Shown piece by piece: positions 7,650-16,523 of a DNA stretch of 64,000 bases. The position numbers were made by a program, and so were the translations under genes. The stretch's first letter is position 1. The number at the start of each line of letters is the position of its first letter. Origin of the DNA: UKL13-2 sp038321965 (GTDB lineage: Bacteria; Pseudomonadota; Gammaproteobacteria; Burkholderiales; Usitatibacteraceae); assembly GCA_038321965.1 (NCBI GenBank), contig JBBQFL010000016.1:17952-81951 (forward strand), written 5' to 3'. The notes beneath the pieces are model-generated. The model ran no database searches. It was given only the letters and a program-made list of their open reading frames with translations, and was not told the DNA's origin.

Positions 7650-8876
7650 CTACTTCCAATTCACCTCGGGAAAGTGCTTGCGCACTTGTTTTTGTCCCAC
7701 AAGGCCACTGAAATTTCCATAGCCCGTACGTTCTTTTCTCAGGCGACCAGCGATGACTGCGGGATGAATCTGAAGCTTTTCAGCAAGTGCGCAAATCGTT
7801 GCGACAGACGGTTTTAAGTAGGCTTCACTGCGTTTCCAGGCAACCCGAGGAATAAACGCATCACGCGCGATCCGATTTGCCTCAGCCTCTTTCGCGTCGT
7901 CTTCAGTATCATCCTCGATGCTCTCATCCGTAATTACAAAATCTTTTTCAGGCAGATGTTTCCACGCATGCACGAGTTCGTGCATAAGCGTGAACCAGAA
8001 ATTGTCAATGCGATCCTGGCGAAGTGTCATTCCCACGACCGGAGCCCCATCGGAATCCAGCATGGCCGCGCCATCAAGCTTGGTGTGTGGCAGGACCGGG
8101 AGTAGCACGAGCGCAATACCCTTTTCCGCGAGGAACTCTTGCGCCAAGCGTGGCCCTCGCTCTGACCAACTCAATCGTGCGATATAGGCAAGAAAGTCTT
8201 CATTCAATGTGCCTTCACGCCAAGAACCACGTTGCTTGCGAGATGTGAGGGCAAGCTCGCGAACCCTACCAACCCAAAGTCGCAAGTTGGTCTTGTCCGT
8301 TTCAGGAGTGGCGCCATAGGTAATGGTCCGCTTCAAATACAACGGGCCGCGCCGCGGCTTCAAGTAGCGCTGCACAACATCACGTGCCGTCAACTGCGAT
8401 ACATCTTCATTCAGGAAGAAACCAGACTTGACGAGTGCGGGCAGCTGAATGTCTTCTTCACCATCGCCCGATTGATCGCTGCCATACGGTGCAGCAGGCT
8501 CGCGCACCAGCAGCTCCGCCGGAATATGCAAAGTCTCGCTAAGCGAGCGAACCATACCAAGTGTCAACGCGCGTTTGCCGGAGAGTACTTCCGATACGCG
8601 ATTCTTCCCGCCTAGAATTGTTGCCAAATCTTTTTGGCGAAGACCTTGCTCCTCCATTCGAAAGCGAATCGCGCTCAATGGGTCCGGTCGCGCGAAAGCA
8701 AATCGCTGCTTTTCATAGTCCTCTACGAGTTTCGCCAGCAATTCCAGGCGATCCCCTTCCGGTGAACCCATCGGAGGATCATCCGCAGCCAGCCGTTCAA
8801 TTTCGGCAACCGCGTCGCGGTGCTGTTGCTCTGTCTTGATAATGCGCGGATCCATGATTGGCTTGATTGTCTTCAA
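7650..8876 (-). CDS. higA: HigA-type antitoxin fused to an ImmA/IrrE metallopeptidase
   Basis: A 408-residue two-part protein. Residues 60-125 hold a Cro/C1-type helix-turn-helix (QGLRQKDLATILGGKNRVSE then LSGKRALTLGMVRSL), as in HigA. The C-terminal part has the zinc metallopeptidase motif HELVH (residues 299-303) with a downstream Glu in EAEANRIARDAF (about 331-342), typical of ImmA/IrrE. Such peptidases cleave repressors; here repressor and peptidase are one chain. The start is a TTG that overlaps the HigB stop (TTGA) and has GAAGAG six bases ahead; an ATG seven codons in is the alternative. The palindrome upstream of higB is its likely binding site. Confidence 0.85.
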   Translation of the reverse strand: MKTIKPIMDPRIIKTEQQHRDAVAEIERLAADDPPMGSPEGDRLELLAKLVEDYEKQRFAFARPDPLSAIRFRMEEQGLRQKDLATILGGKNRVSEVLSGKRALTLGMVRSLSETLHIPAELLVREPAAPYGSDQSGDGEEDIQLPALVKSGFFLNEDVSQLTARDVVQRYLKPRRGPLYLKRTITYGATPETDKTNLRLWVGRVRELALTSRKQRGSWREGTLNEDFLAYIARLSWSERGPRLAQEFLAEKGIALVLLPVLPHTKLDGAAMLDSDGAPVVGMTLRQDRIDNFWFTLMHELVHAWKHLPEKDFVITDESIEDDTEDDAKEAEANRIARDAFIPRVAWKRSEAYLKPSVATICALAEKLQIHPAVIAGRLRKERTGYGNFSGLVGQKQVRKHFPEVNWK

Positions 8877-9157
8877 TTAATTCTCTTCGTGTATTCCGCA
8901 TGTGTGCCAGCCCAACGAACGATCACGACATGCGTGTTGTAAGTTACCTGCACTTCCAATCGGTAGTGGTTACCCTTGACGTTGAAGATCACCACGTTTC
9001 CACCGAGAAAACTCGCGGATGAATACATGTTCTTGATGTCCTGTGGCGTCTGCCATTTGGCCTGCTCCGTATCGGCAATCCAGTTTTCGATCCACGAACG
9101 AGCGTCAGCATGTGCGCCCACAAAATCATGTAACTGTTGGCGCCCGACGATTAGCAT
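8873..9157 (-). CDS. higB: HigB-family mRNA interferase toxin
   Basis: A 94-residue RelE-superfamily protein of the HigB_toxin type, expected to cut mRNA on the ribosome. It has the family order: N-terminal helices (RQQLHDFVGAHADARSWIENW), the segment WQTPQDIKNMYSSASFLGG, then strands NVVIFNVKGNHYRLEVQV and HVVIVRWAGTHAEYTKR. It is the first gene of the operon and overlaps the antitoxin by 4 bp. Toxin-first order is normal for higBA. Length is complete, so the toxin looks active. Confidence 0.88.
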   Translation of the reverse strand: MLIVGRQQLHDFVGAHADARSWIENWIADTEQAKWQTPQDIKNMYSSASFLGGNVVIFNVKGNHYRLEVQVTYNTHVVIVRWAGTHAEYTKRIN

Positions 9158-9198
9158 GCGTGCTCTTGAATTGGCTCATGCGGGGAGCATAGCACAAT

Positions 9199-9215
9199 GT
9201 TCCCATAATGGGAAC
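9199..9215. promoter_or_regulatory. Perfect palindromic operator of the higBA-beta operon
   Basis: GTTCCCATAATGGGAAC is a perfect 8+1+8 palindrome, 41 bp ahead of higB. On the minus strand a -35-like TTCCCA inside it is 17 bp from TATGCT, so a bound HigA dimer would block the promoter. This is the usual autoregulation of HigA antitoxins; the promoter assignment is inference. Confidence 0.75.
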
Positions 9216-9637
9216 TTAAGTCTTGTTTATTTTTTGTGGAACAACTGGCAAATCAAAACGCTGGCAGACAACCTTTCAGTTCGATAATAAACCGCCGGAT
9301 AACCCTATGATTTTGTTACTTAATTCGCGCACTTCGATTTTATTATCTTGACCATCGGATATAAAATTGCAACTTGGTTAGAACAAGCAGCTTCATTTCC
9401 GGTACTCAGCCAGCCTAACCCAATCTCCCAACTGATTCTGGATGTACCAAAAATGCCGCCAGGAGGCGGGTGGATGCCATGGTTTCAGTTCTGCGCGATG
9501 CATCCCACAGAGGCTTCCCGCAGTCGTAGGGCGGATTCGGCGTGGCCTTGGGCCATATGCACAATCAAGGAGACCGACGCGAACCCTTGGCAGGCGAATA
9601 AAAACAATTGACGTTGGCCCTTTCATGCATTCGCCTC
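9216..9637. other. Gap between higBA module and SIR2/hsd operon
   Basis: AT-rich to about 9400, then GC-richer. Both strands carry open frames of about 85 codons between 9350 and 9640, but their sequences (for example MPPGGGWMPWFQFC) match no family I know, have no ribosome binding site and are mutual shadows. Treated as non-coding or as a decayed gene of unknown origin. Confidence 0.4.
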
Positions 9638-10747
9638 TCAATCGAGCAATAAGCCGAGAATCAACTCGACGTGTTCATGCTCGCCCTCCGGGTACCAAAT
9701 GGGCGTAATGTGCGCATCCGCAAGACGCTGGTCAATTTCTTGTTTCATTGCAGGATCAGTCGGGCAGGCAAGGAGCGCGTAATGGTGGGGTAAATTGTCC
9801 TGCCCTTCCTGCTGCGCCACTTTCATAAAAGTCTGAATCGTCCTGTCAGCCGACAAGCTGCAACCGAGAAACAGAAAGCTGTAACTAGTAAAGAGTCGCC
9901 TCAGCAATTTCGGAAGGGGACAATCAAAGTGAATGTTTCCGTCATTGCCATAAGCGGTGTCGTACTCGACTTTGTTAAGGACACGTTCAGCGGCATTGTC
10001 GAGATTGCCATGAAGCTTCAATAGATAACGTTCACCAGCGGGAATAGCGCGGAAGAAGGCGCTGGCTTGCCCGCGGCCCGTGACTTTTTCGACAAAAGCC
10101 TTAGCATCGTTTTCGTAAACTTTTTCGAGTACGCGATCGAAATTGGTTGTAACGACACTATTGTCGAACAGTGTTGGCAGAAGCGTCACGGCGCCAGTAA
10201 TATCATCTGGAATCTTAAAGTCGCGCTCGAAATCGAGATTGAAACGATTCACGCCGAGAGTCGTAACAAGATCGTTCATTACGCCCTCATAATCGTATTT
10301 TTCTTCAAGTCGCGTACGTATGGCCTCGGGGTCAAACTTGGCATCGTCGCAGAGCTTGAGCAAATACTCTTTCCACTCAGGGCAACCGGCGCTCTTCGAC
10401 ATCCCTGCACCCACAAACGGAATCACAAAACCCCTCTGGCACGAACGCTTGAGCTCTTCAAAACGCGGCAAATTTCTGGAGAACTGATCCGTGTTCAAAA
10501 TCTGGGCGTTCTTTTCCTGATCAAAACGCCTAGCTTCTTGTTCGTAGAGATTGCGATCACCAAAATAGAAGGCACGACTTGGTTTCGCAAGCTGGATTTC
10601 TACATCGCCGCGCTTGCAAATTACTTGAATTTCCTCAAACTCCTCATCTTCATCAATCGCGTAGTCAAAGCGACGATTCTTGCCAATTCCGGCGAGTTCT
10701 TCCAATGTAGCTTCGTGGTCAAATGCGGGATGCGAAGGACTTTGCAT
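9638..10747 (-). CDS. SIR2-like domain protein at the end of the hsd operon
   Basis: A 369-residue protein with a SIR2-type NAD-binding fold: PFVGAGMSKSAGCPEW (residues 110-125), VVTTNFDRVLE (198-208), LLKLHGNLD (242-250) and SFLFLGCSLSADRT near residue 290. Defence-type SIR2 proteins deplete NAD upon phage infection. About 100 N-terminal residues, acidic and without a recognised domain, precede the fold. Its ATG is three bases after the hsdS stop, so it is translated from the restriction-modification transcript. Inference: an abortive-infection partner or back-up effector for the type I system. Confidence 0.85.
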   Translation of the reverse strand: MQSPSHPAFDHEATLEELAGIGKNRRFDYAIDEDEEFEEIQVICKRGDVEIQLAKPSRAFYFGDRNLYEQEARRFDQEKNAQILNTDQFSRNLPRFEELKRSCQRGFVIPFVGAGMSKSAGCPEWKEYLLKLCDDAKFDPEAIRTRLEEKYDYEGVMNDLVTTLGVNRFNLDFERDFKIPDDITGAVTLLPTLFDNSVVTTNFDRVLEKVYENDAKAFVEKVTGRGQASAFFRAIPAGERYLLKLHGNLDNAAERVLNKVEYDTAYGNDGNIHFDCPLPKLLRRLFTSYSFLFLGCSLSADRTIQTFMKVAQQEGQDNLPHHYALLACPTDPAMKQEIDQRLADAHITPIWYPEGEHEHVELILGLLLD

Positions 10748-10750
10748 GGG

Positions 10751-12439
10751 TCAAACCTCAGCGGTAAGTTCGGCAACAACGGCTTCGAGGAGAGCGGCGC
10801 CCTTGGTGCGGGCGGTGGCGAGCTGGGTTTCCAACGCATCCACCAACGCCATCAGTTCGTCGACTTTCGCCACGATTCGGCGTTGTTCGGCGAGGGGCGG
10901 AACCGGAATTGGGAGACTTCTTAGCGTCGTCTGGTTGATTTTTGGCATGCTACCGGACGTGCCGGATGCCCTGGCACGAAGGAAATCACGAGAGGCTTCT
11001 TGGCTCATTGCCAAGTGAACGAATCCAACATCTAGCGCTGATGAGACTCTCAACTTCATCATCAAGTCGGGATAGACGAACAGATTGGGATCGCCGCGAT
11101 ACACGGCGGCTACGCCAACATACTCAATCGTGTTTCCTCGCTGAACAAGGATATCACCGTCACGCAGCCACAAATCCGAATCTTTGGGAACGTCAGTAGT
11201 AATGAACTTGGCATGTCTGCCGTTGAAGCGGCCAGATGTCGTCGCGGTCAAGGTGAGGGAGCGAACTGGAGTCTCATAGTCCACAGCTTTCGGAGAGAAG
11301 CCGTTTGTCGGGCCGAAGACCAACAGGTCATCAAGTTGGCGGCGCTGCCAAGACGGAGGTATGTCGAGGCCAAGTGCGTTCGTGCTGTCAATTGCTTGAA
11401 CTTCTTTTGCTGTGGTGCGATTGAGCCTCATCCGTTCGGCGAAGCACCGTGCCATCAGCACCTCTACCGGTTCGTCGTTTGGGTCTTGGGGAATGAGTTT
11501 CCCTTGGACAGCGAGGGTAAGGATGGATTTGCGAAGGTCGGCGGGGTTGATGTCGTAGCGTTTGTGGAAGAGGAAATCGAGGTTGGCCAAGGTCGGCGCG
11601 TCAGCGAAGCGGGTCAGCGAAGCGCGGGCGAGTTCGGCGTGTTTCGTCCCCTGCTGCTGCTGCTGTGCTTCTAGGTCGTCACATAATGCCATCAACTCAT
11701 CCACCTTCGCCACGATCCGCTTCTGCTCGTTTTCAGGTGGCATCGGAACTGGCAACAGTAGGAACTCACTGCGCGCAATTCCACCGATAATCCCAGTCAT
11801 ACGGGACGCAAACTGCCTGAAAAACGTGGGCGCTTGGTACAAATAGAAAACATAGCGTGGATGAATGCCGTCCCACACTTCATTTGCGTATAGTTTGTTT
11901 CCGAAGCAGATATCCCGATCAGTAATTCCGACTTTTTTCCCAGCACTCCCACCTTCGGCGCATATCAGCACAGCATGCGCGTGAGCTACCTTGAAATCTG
12001 ATCGACCAACTGGAACCTTTAGACCATTCTTATAGGCTAAGGCATCACGCCCATAGCCAACGTCTTTCGTCGCAATGAACGGAAGCCCAGTTTCAACTCT
12101 CGCCAGCTCAGCCTTACCTGTCTCGCTGACGCTGTTTCCATTGAAGATCCATCCGGTATCCCCGAGACGCACCCACCGCCATTCGACCGGAATTCGAAAT
12201 GGCACACTGTCTCCAAATTTTGGGAGTGCCTCCTGCTTTCTCGCGAGGCCCGCAGTTACGGCCTTCAGTCTCGCGTCGGCCGTCTTCTTGAGTAGCTCAG
12301 CCACAGGGCTATCAGAAGCATGCTGCGGCACTAACTCGCCACGAATAGCGAGTTCTAAAATCAAATGCCGCATCTTCGCCACCGCGTCGGGTGCACCAAC
12401 AAAATAGTCGAACTTCTGAAAGAACTGTTCGCGTTTCAT
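10751..12439 (-). CDS. hsdS: Type I restriction-modification specificity subunit
   Basis: A 562-residue HsdS that sets the recognition sequence of the HsdR-HsdM-HsdS complex. Two target recognition domains are each closed by a conserved helical region: QKRIVAKVDELMALCDDLEAQ in the middle and QRRIVAKVDELMALVDALETQ at the end. The first domain starts after VPFRIPVEWRWVRLGD, the second after LGLDIPPSWQRRQLDDLL. The N-terminus carries an additional helical segment (MRHLILELAIRGELVPQ). ATG overlaps the hsdM stop (ATGA). The middle helix contains a run of five glutamines from a CTG/CAG repeat. Confidence 0.93.
   Translation of the reverse strand: MKREQFFQKFDYFVGAPDAVAKMRHLILELAIRGELVPQHASDSPVAELLKKTADARLKAVTAGLARKQEALPKFGDSVPFRIPVEWRWVRLGDTGWIFNGNSVSETGKAELARVETGLPFIATKDVGYGRDALAYKNGLKVPVGRSDFKVAHAHAVLICAEGGSAGKKVGITDRDICFGNKLYANEVWDGIHPRYVFYLYQAPTFFRQFASRMTGIIGGIARSEFLLLPVPMPPENEQKRIVAKVDELMALCDDLEAQQQQQGTKHAELARASLTRFADAPTLANLDFLFHKRYDINPADLRKSILTLAVQGKLIPQDPNDEPVEVLMARCFAERMRLNRTTAKEVQAIDSTNALGLDIPPSWQRRQLDDLLVFGPTNGFSPKAVDYETPVRSLTLTATTSGRFNGRHAKFITTDVPKDSDLWLRDGDILVQRGNTIEYVGVAAVYRGDPNLFVYPDLMMKLRVSSALDVGFVHLAMSQEASRDFLRARASGTSGSMPKINQTTLRSLPIPVPPLAEQRRIVAKVDELMALVDALETQLATARTKGAALLEAVVAELTAEV
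11651..11665. repeat. (CTG)5 trinucleotide repeat inside hsdS
   Basis: Five perfect CTG units on the plus strand encode Gln-Gln-Gln-Gln-Gln in the helix that separates the two recognition domains. Loss or gain of a unit keeps the frame and changes the spacer by one residue. In known type I systems (EcoR124 against EcoR124/3) repeat-length change in this helix alters the spacing of the recognised sequence. Confidence 0.7.
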
Positions 12440-13917
12440 TCACTCAATCCCGCAATAGCGGAGAGCGCGCGCTGCAATTCCTGTTTTAGCGCATCACGCG
12501 TATCAGCAATGTGCCCCAAGAGATTTTCGTATTCGGGCAGCAAGTGATCCACATCGCCGGGACCGGTGTCAGGATTGTGCGGATTTTTGAGGTCAAGATT
12601 GAAATTTCCCGCCTTGATCTGTTCGATGGAAACCCGCCAAGCCTGCTCGTTTTCCACGCGCGCTTTGAACCCATCGGATTCTTTTCCCCACCATGCGCGT
12701 TCCGCAGCAAATTCCTCAATGCGAATCGGCTTGCCCTTGTTGTAGCTCTTCGCACCCTCGGGATACGGGTGTTCGTAGTACCAGACTGCCGTGGTCGGCG
12801 CGCCCTTGGTGAAGAACAGGAGATTGGTGCGAATACCGGTATACGGATTGAAGACACCGTTGGGCAAGCGGACGATGGTGTGCAGGTTGCAATCGGTGAG
12901 CAGCGCTTCCTTGATGCGAGTCTTCACGCCTTCTCCAAACAACGTGCCGTCCGGCAACACCAGCCCGGCGCGGCCACCGGGCTTGAGGATTTTCATCAGC
13001 AGGACAAGGAACAGATCGGCGGTCTCGCGGGTACGGAACTCGGAAGGGAAGTTGGATTCGATGCCGTCTTCCTCCATGCCGCCGAACGGGGGATTGGTGA
13101 CGATCACGTCCACGCGCTCCTTTGGGCTCCAGTCGCGCAGCGGGCGTGCCAGCGTGTTGTCGTGCCGCACATTGGAAGGCACGTCAATGCCGTGCAACAG
13201 CAGATTGGTCATGCACAGCACGTGTGGCAAATGTTTCTTTTCGATGCCGGCAAAGCAGTTCTGGATATGTTCCTCGTCGGCTTCAGTCTTGGCTTGCTTG
13301 CGCAGATGGTCGATGACGCAGGTGAGGAAGCCGCCCGTCCCGCAGGCCGGGTCCAGGATGGATTCGCGCTTCTTGAGGTTGGGATTGACCTGCTCGACGA
13401 TGAACTGGGTGACGGCGCGCGGGGTATAGAACTCGCCCGCATTGCCGGCCGATTGCAGGTCCTTGAGAATTTTTTCGTAGATGTCGCCAAACATGTGGCG
13501 GTCATCGGAGGCGTTGAAGTCGATGCCGTTGATCTTGTTGATCACCTGCCGCATCAAGGTGCCGTTCTTCATGTAGTTGTTGGCATCTTCAAACGTCATG
13601 CGGATCAGGCCGGCGATTTTGTCCGCGCCGCCGGTCAGTGACTTGAGCTTCGGCAGCAGGGTGTTGTTGACAAAATCCAGCAGCGCTTCGCCGGTGATGC
13701 CCTCTTCGTCCGTTGCCCAGCTGGACCAGCGCAGATGCTTGGGAAGCGGCGATTTGTAGTTGTCGCGGAGTACCGCCATCTCCTTCTCGCGGTCGTCAAA
13801 GATTTTGAGGAAGAACATCCAACCGAGTTGTTCGAGTCGTTGCGCGTCGCCGTAAGTGCCGGCGTCCTTGCGCATGATGTCCTGAATGGTTTTGACGATA
13901 TTCGATACGTTGGCCAT
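12436..13917 (-). CDS. hsdM: Type I restriction-modification DNA adenine methyltransferase
   Basis: A 493-residue N6-adenine methyltransferase. The N-terminal HsdM_N helical domain (residues 1-140) precedes the AdoMet-binding motif LDPACGTGGF (188-197) and the catalytic motif TNPPFGG (274-280). The segment GEFYTPRAV (161-169) is the standard junction. With HsdS it forms the modification enzyme and, with HsdR, the restriction enzyme. It starts 17 bp after hsdR and has AAGGAAG ten bases upstream; the stop overlaps hsdS by four bases. Confidence 0.95.
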   Translation of the reverse strand: MANVSNIVKTIQDIMRKDAGTYGDAQRLEQLGWMFFLKIFDDREKEMAVLRDNYKSPLPKHLRWSSWATDEEGITGEALLDFVNNTLLPKLKSLTGGADKIAGLIRMTFEDANNYMKNGTLMRQVINKINGIDFNASDDRHMFGDIYEKILKDLQSAGNAGEFYTPRAVTQFIVEQVNPNLKKRESILDPACGTGGFLTCVIDHLRKQAKTEADEEHIQNCFAGIEKKHLPHVLCMTNLLLHGIDVPSNVRHDNTLARPLRDWSPKERVDVIVTNPPFGGMEEDGIESNFPSEFRTRETADLFLVLLMKILKPGGRAGLVLPDGTLFGEGVKTRIKEALLTDCNLHTIVRLPNGVFNPYTGIRTNLLFFTKGAPTTAVWYYEHPYPEGAKSYNKGKPIRIEEFAAERAWWGKESDGFKARVENEQAWRVSIEQIKAGNFNLDLKNPHNPDTGPGDVDHLLPEYENLLGHIADTRDALKQELQRALSAIAGLSE

Positions 13918-13934
13918 TGGTTACGCTGCTTCCT

Positions 13935-16301
13935 TTATGCGGCTTGCTGATAGAGATGGGTTTCGAGTTCGAGAATGGCGGCAAGGTATTTTTCCCGGCC
14001 GCCGAAGAGGCCGACGATTTCCACCGGCGTACCAAATTTTGTGAGGGGATCGACCTTGAGAATTTCCAGCGATTCCACGCTCTTTAGGCCGGCATCGGAG
14101 TACTTATCCAGCAGGGCTTCCAGTACCGCGCGGGCCTTGTCGCCGAATTTGCCGAAGACATTGCGCTTGCGAACCCGGTCGGCGCGCTCCTTGCGCGTGA
14201 GGGGTTTTTGGTCAAAGGCGACATGGCAGATGAGATCGAAGGCGTCCATGTCCTGCCCCACTTGCTCGGCGAGCTCATCGATGAATACACCGTGGTGCGA
14301 GAGTTCTTCGACAACCGCCTGCTTGCGCGTCGCTTCGTTCCAGGCGTTCAGGAACGCATTGAGCGAGGCGTATTCCTTGCGCACGGCTTTGCGCGTGAAG
14401 TCTTTCAGAGACTCGGTCAGCAGTTTGCCGTCGGCATCCAGATACTGGACGCGCTCGCTGATGATGCGGACTTCGACGTTGTCGACAACGTAGCAATGGC
14501 GGGGGTTGTCGGTCGACGGTGTATCCGGCAGGTGCACGACATCCATCCCGGTATCTGCTTCGGGTTCGTCCGCGGGCAAGGTGACGTCGTCAGGTGGCAC
14601 GATTGGTTGATCGCCCTTCGGTTCGTAAATCTGCACCGGGTCGCCGTCGAAGTCCGGGTCGGCAAACGCGGCAGTCGCCCGCTTGAAGTCGATGATCGTG
14701 AAATAGAGCTTGCCGTAGTCTTCATTGATACGTGTGCCGCGGCCAATGATCTGCTTGAACTCGGTCATCGAATTAATCGTTTTGTCGAGCACGATGAGTC
14801 GACAGGTTTGTGCATCCACGCCGGTGGACATGAGCTGAGACGTTGTAACAAGGACCGGGTAGGTCGATTCCGGGTCAATGAAGTTGTCGAGTTGCTGCTT
14901 GCCTTCATCGTTGTCACCCGTAATGCGCATGACGTACTTGCTGTTGGCCGCTGCCAGATCGGGGTTGGCGTTGACGAGTGCCTGGCGCATCCGTTCGGCG
15001 TGCGCAATGGTTTCACAGAAAATGATTGTCTTTGCGTAGCGGTCTGTTGCCTTCAAAAATTCGGTGATCCGTTGAGCGACAACGATATTGCGCTTGGTCA
15101 GAACCAGCGTTCGATCGAAGTCGCGCTCGTTGTATTCGCGGTCCTCGATCAATTCGCCGTTGCGATCAGTCTGGCCCTTTTCGGGTCGCCAACCTTCGAG
15201 ATCCTTGTCCAGTCCAATGCGGATAACTTTGTACGGCGCGAGGAAACCATCGGCGATGCCCTGCTTGAGCGAGTAGGTATAAACGGGTGCGCCGAAGTAG
15301 TGGATGTTGGAGACGTATTTGGTTTCTTTCGGTGTAGCGGTCATGCCGATCTGCGTGGCCGATGAGAAGTAGTTCAGGATGTCGCGCCAAGCCGCGTCGT
15401 CCGCTGCGCTCCCGCGATGACACTCGTCTACGACAATGAGATCAAAGAAGTCAGGCGAAAACTGCCTGTAGATATTTTGTTCCACTTCTGTACCGGTTAC
15501 TGCCTGGTACAGCGCCAGGTAAATCTCATACGACTTGTCGACCGTGCGATTGGTAATCTTGGTCATCGCCTTGCCGAAGGGCTTGAAGTCGTTGGTCTTG
15601 GTCTGGTCGGCGAGGATGTTCCGATCAACGAGGAACAGAATGCGTTTCTTCGCGCCGGACTTCCACAGGCGCCAAATAATCTGGAAGGCGGTGTAGGTTT
15701 TACCGGTTCCGGTCGCCATGACCAGCAGCAGGCGTTTCTGGCCCTGGACGATCGCCTCTACCGTGCGGTTGATGGCGATCTGCTGGTAATAGCGCGGGCC
15801 TTTCCCGGAGACGTCGTCGTAGTACTCTTGTGAGGCGACGGCAACTTGCGCAACTGAGTAGCCTTTCCACTTGCAATAGCGCGCCCAGAGTTGCTCCGGC
15901 GTCGGAAACGCATCAAGCGCGATTTCCCTTTCCACCGCGCCTGTCGTAACTGTGCGGTCGTGCTCCAGAAAGGCATCGCCATTCGAGCTGTACACAAACG
16001 GGATGTCGAGAGTCTCGGCGTATTCGAGCGCATGCTGCATACCATCGCCGACTTTGTGCGTGTTGTCTTTCGCTTCGACAACTGCGATCGGCATGCCAGG
16101 TTTGTAATACAAAACGTAGTCGGCCTTGCTCGCTTCGCCGCGCTTCACTGTCTTGCCGCGAACGATCACTCGCCCCTTCGTGAAGTAGACCTCCTCACGA
16201 AGTTGCGTCATCACATTCCATTTCTCGCTAGAACTTCCAACGATGGCGGGCGTGATGAATTTGGTACGTATGTCGGCTTCAGTAAGCGCTTTTTTGTTCA
16301 C
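13935..16301 (-). CDS. hsdR: Type I restriction-modification nuclease/translocase subunit (EcoEI-like)
   Basis: A 788-residue HsdR. The N-terminal nuclease domain shows the Asp and EAK of DYVLYYKPGM and IAVVEAKDN (residues 61-79). The SF2 motor has Walker A VMATGTGKT (194-202), VDECHRG (291-297), MTATPK, and the C-lobe motif IIGRGTRINEDYGK. The last 170 residues fit the EcoEI-type C-terminal domain. The start is a GTG: the sequence NKKALTEADIRTKFI that follows is the usual N-terminus of this subgroup. First gene of the hsdR-hsdM-hsdS-SIR2 operon. Confidence 0.95.
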   Translation of the reverse strand: MNKKALTEADIRTKFITPAIVGSSSEKWNVMTQLREEVYFTKGRVIVRGKTVKRGEASKADYVLYYKPGMPIAVVEAKDNTHKVGDGMQHALEYAETLDIPFVYSSNGDAFLEHDRTVTTGAVEREIALDAFPTPEQLWARYCKWKGYSVAQVAVASQEYYDDVSGKGPRYYQQIAINRTVEAIVQGQKRLLLVMATGTGKTYTAFQIIWRLWKSGAKKRILFLVDRNILADQTKTNDFKPFGKAMTKITNRTVDKSYEIYLALYQAVTGTEVEQNIYRQFSPDFFDLIVVDECHRGSAADDAAWRDILNYFSSATQIGMTATPKETKYVSNIHYFGAPVYTYSLKQGIADGFLAPYKVIRIGLDKDLEGWRPEKGQTDRNGELIEDREYNERDFDRTLVLTKRNIVVAQRITEFLKATDRYAKTIIFCETIAHAERMRQALVNANPDLAAANSKYVMRITGDNDEGKQQLDNFIDPESTYPVLVTTSQLMSTGVDAQTCRLIVLDKTINSMTEFKQIIGRGTRINEDYGKLYFTIIDFKRATAAFADPDFDGDPVQIYEPKGDQPIVPPDDVTLPADEPEADTGMDVVHLPDTPSTDNPRHCYVVDNVEVRIISERVQYLDADGKLLTESLKDFTRKAVRKEYASLNAFLNAWNEATRKQAVVEELSHHGVFIDELAEQVGQDMDAFDLICHVAFDQKPLTRKERADRVRKRNVFGKFGDKARAVLEALLDKYSDAGLKSVESLEILKVDPLTKFGTPVEIVGLFGGREKYLAAILELETHLYQQAA

Positions 16302-16325
16302 GTGGGATGTGACGAGCTATTCGCA

Positions 16326-16391
16326 AAACTCTAGCACTGGAGAGCCTCTCAGGCCGAAAGTACTTTGAAATGTGCGCCGGTGCTAGAGTTT
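16326..16391. repeat. Dispersed intergenic repeat (copy A, best preserved ends)
   Basis: A 66-bp element with terminal inverted repeats AAACTCTAGCACTGG and CCGGTGCTAGAGTTT (14 of 15 matches). The interior reads AGGCCGAAAGTACTTTGAAATG. Related sequences lie in other gaps of this window (copies B, C, D, E, F). It stands 25 bp ahead of hsdR, so it may lie within the hsd promoter region or act as a terminator between modules. Confidence 0.7.
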
Positions 16392-16523
16392 GTTGTTATT
16401 GTGCCATTGAACTATTTTTCTATCGTACTACATCGCCTTCCTTTAAATACCTAACCATGGAAGTAGATTACGGCCCAAAATTGTCGCGTCGCGTCGCCTC
16501 GCCAGTCGTTTCCGTCCAAGCTG

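Noticed and set aside
12511..13641. 376-codon plus-strand frame inside hsdM
   Set aside because: Antisense shadow of HsdM (motifs DPACGTGGF and NPPFGG are on the other strand).
14208..15365. 385-codon plus-strand frame inside hsdR
   Set aside because: Antisense to a complete HsdR with all motor motifs; no ribosome site and no recognisable domain.
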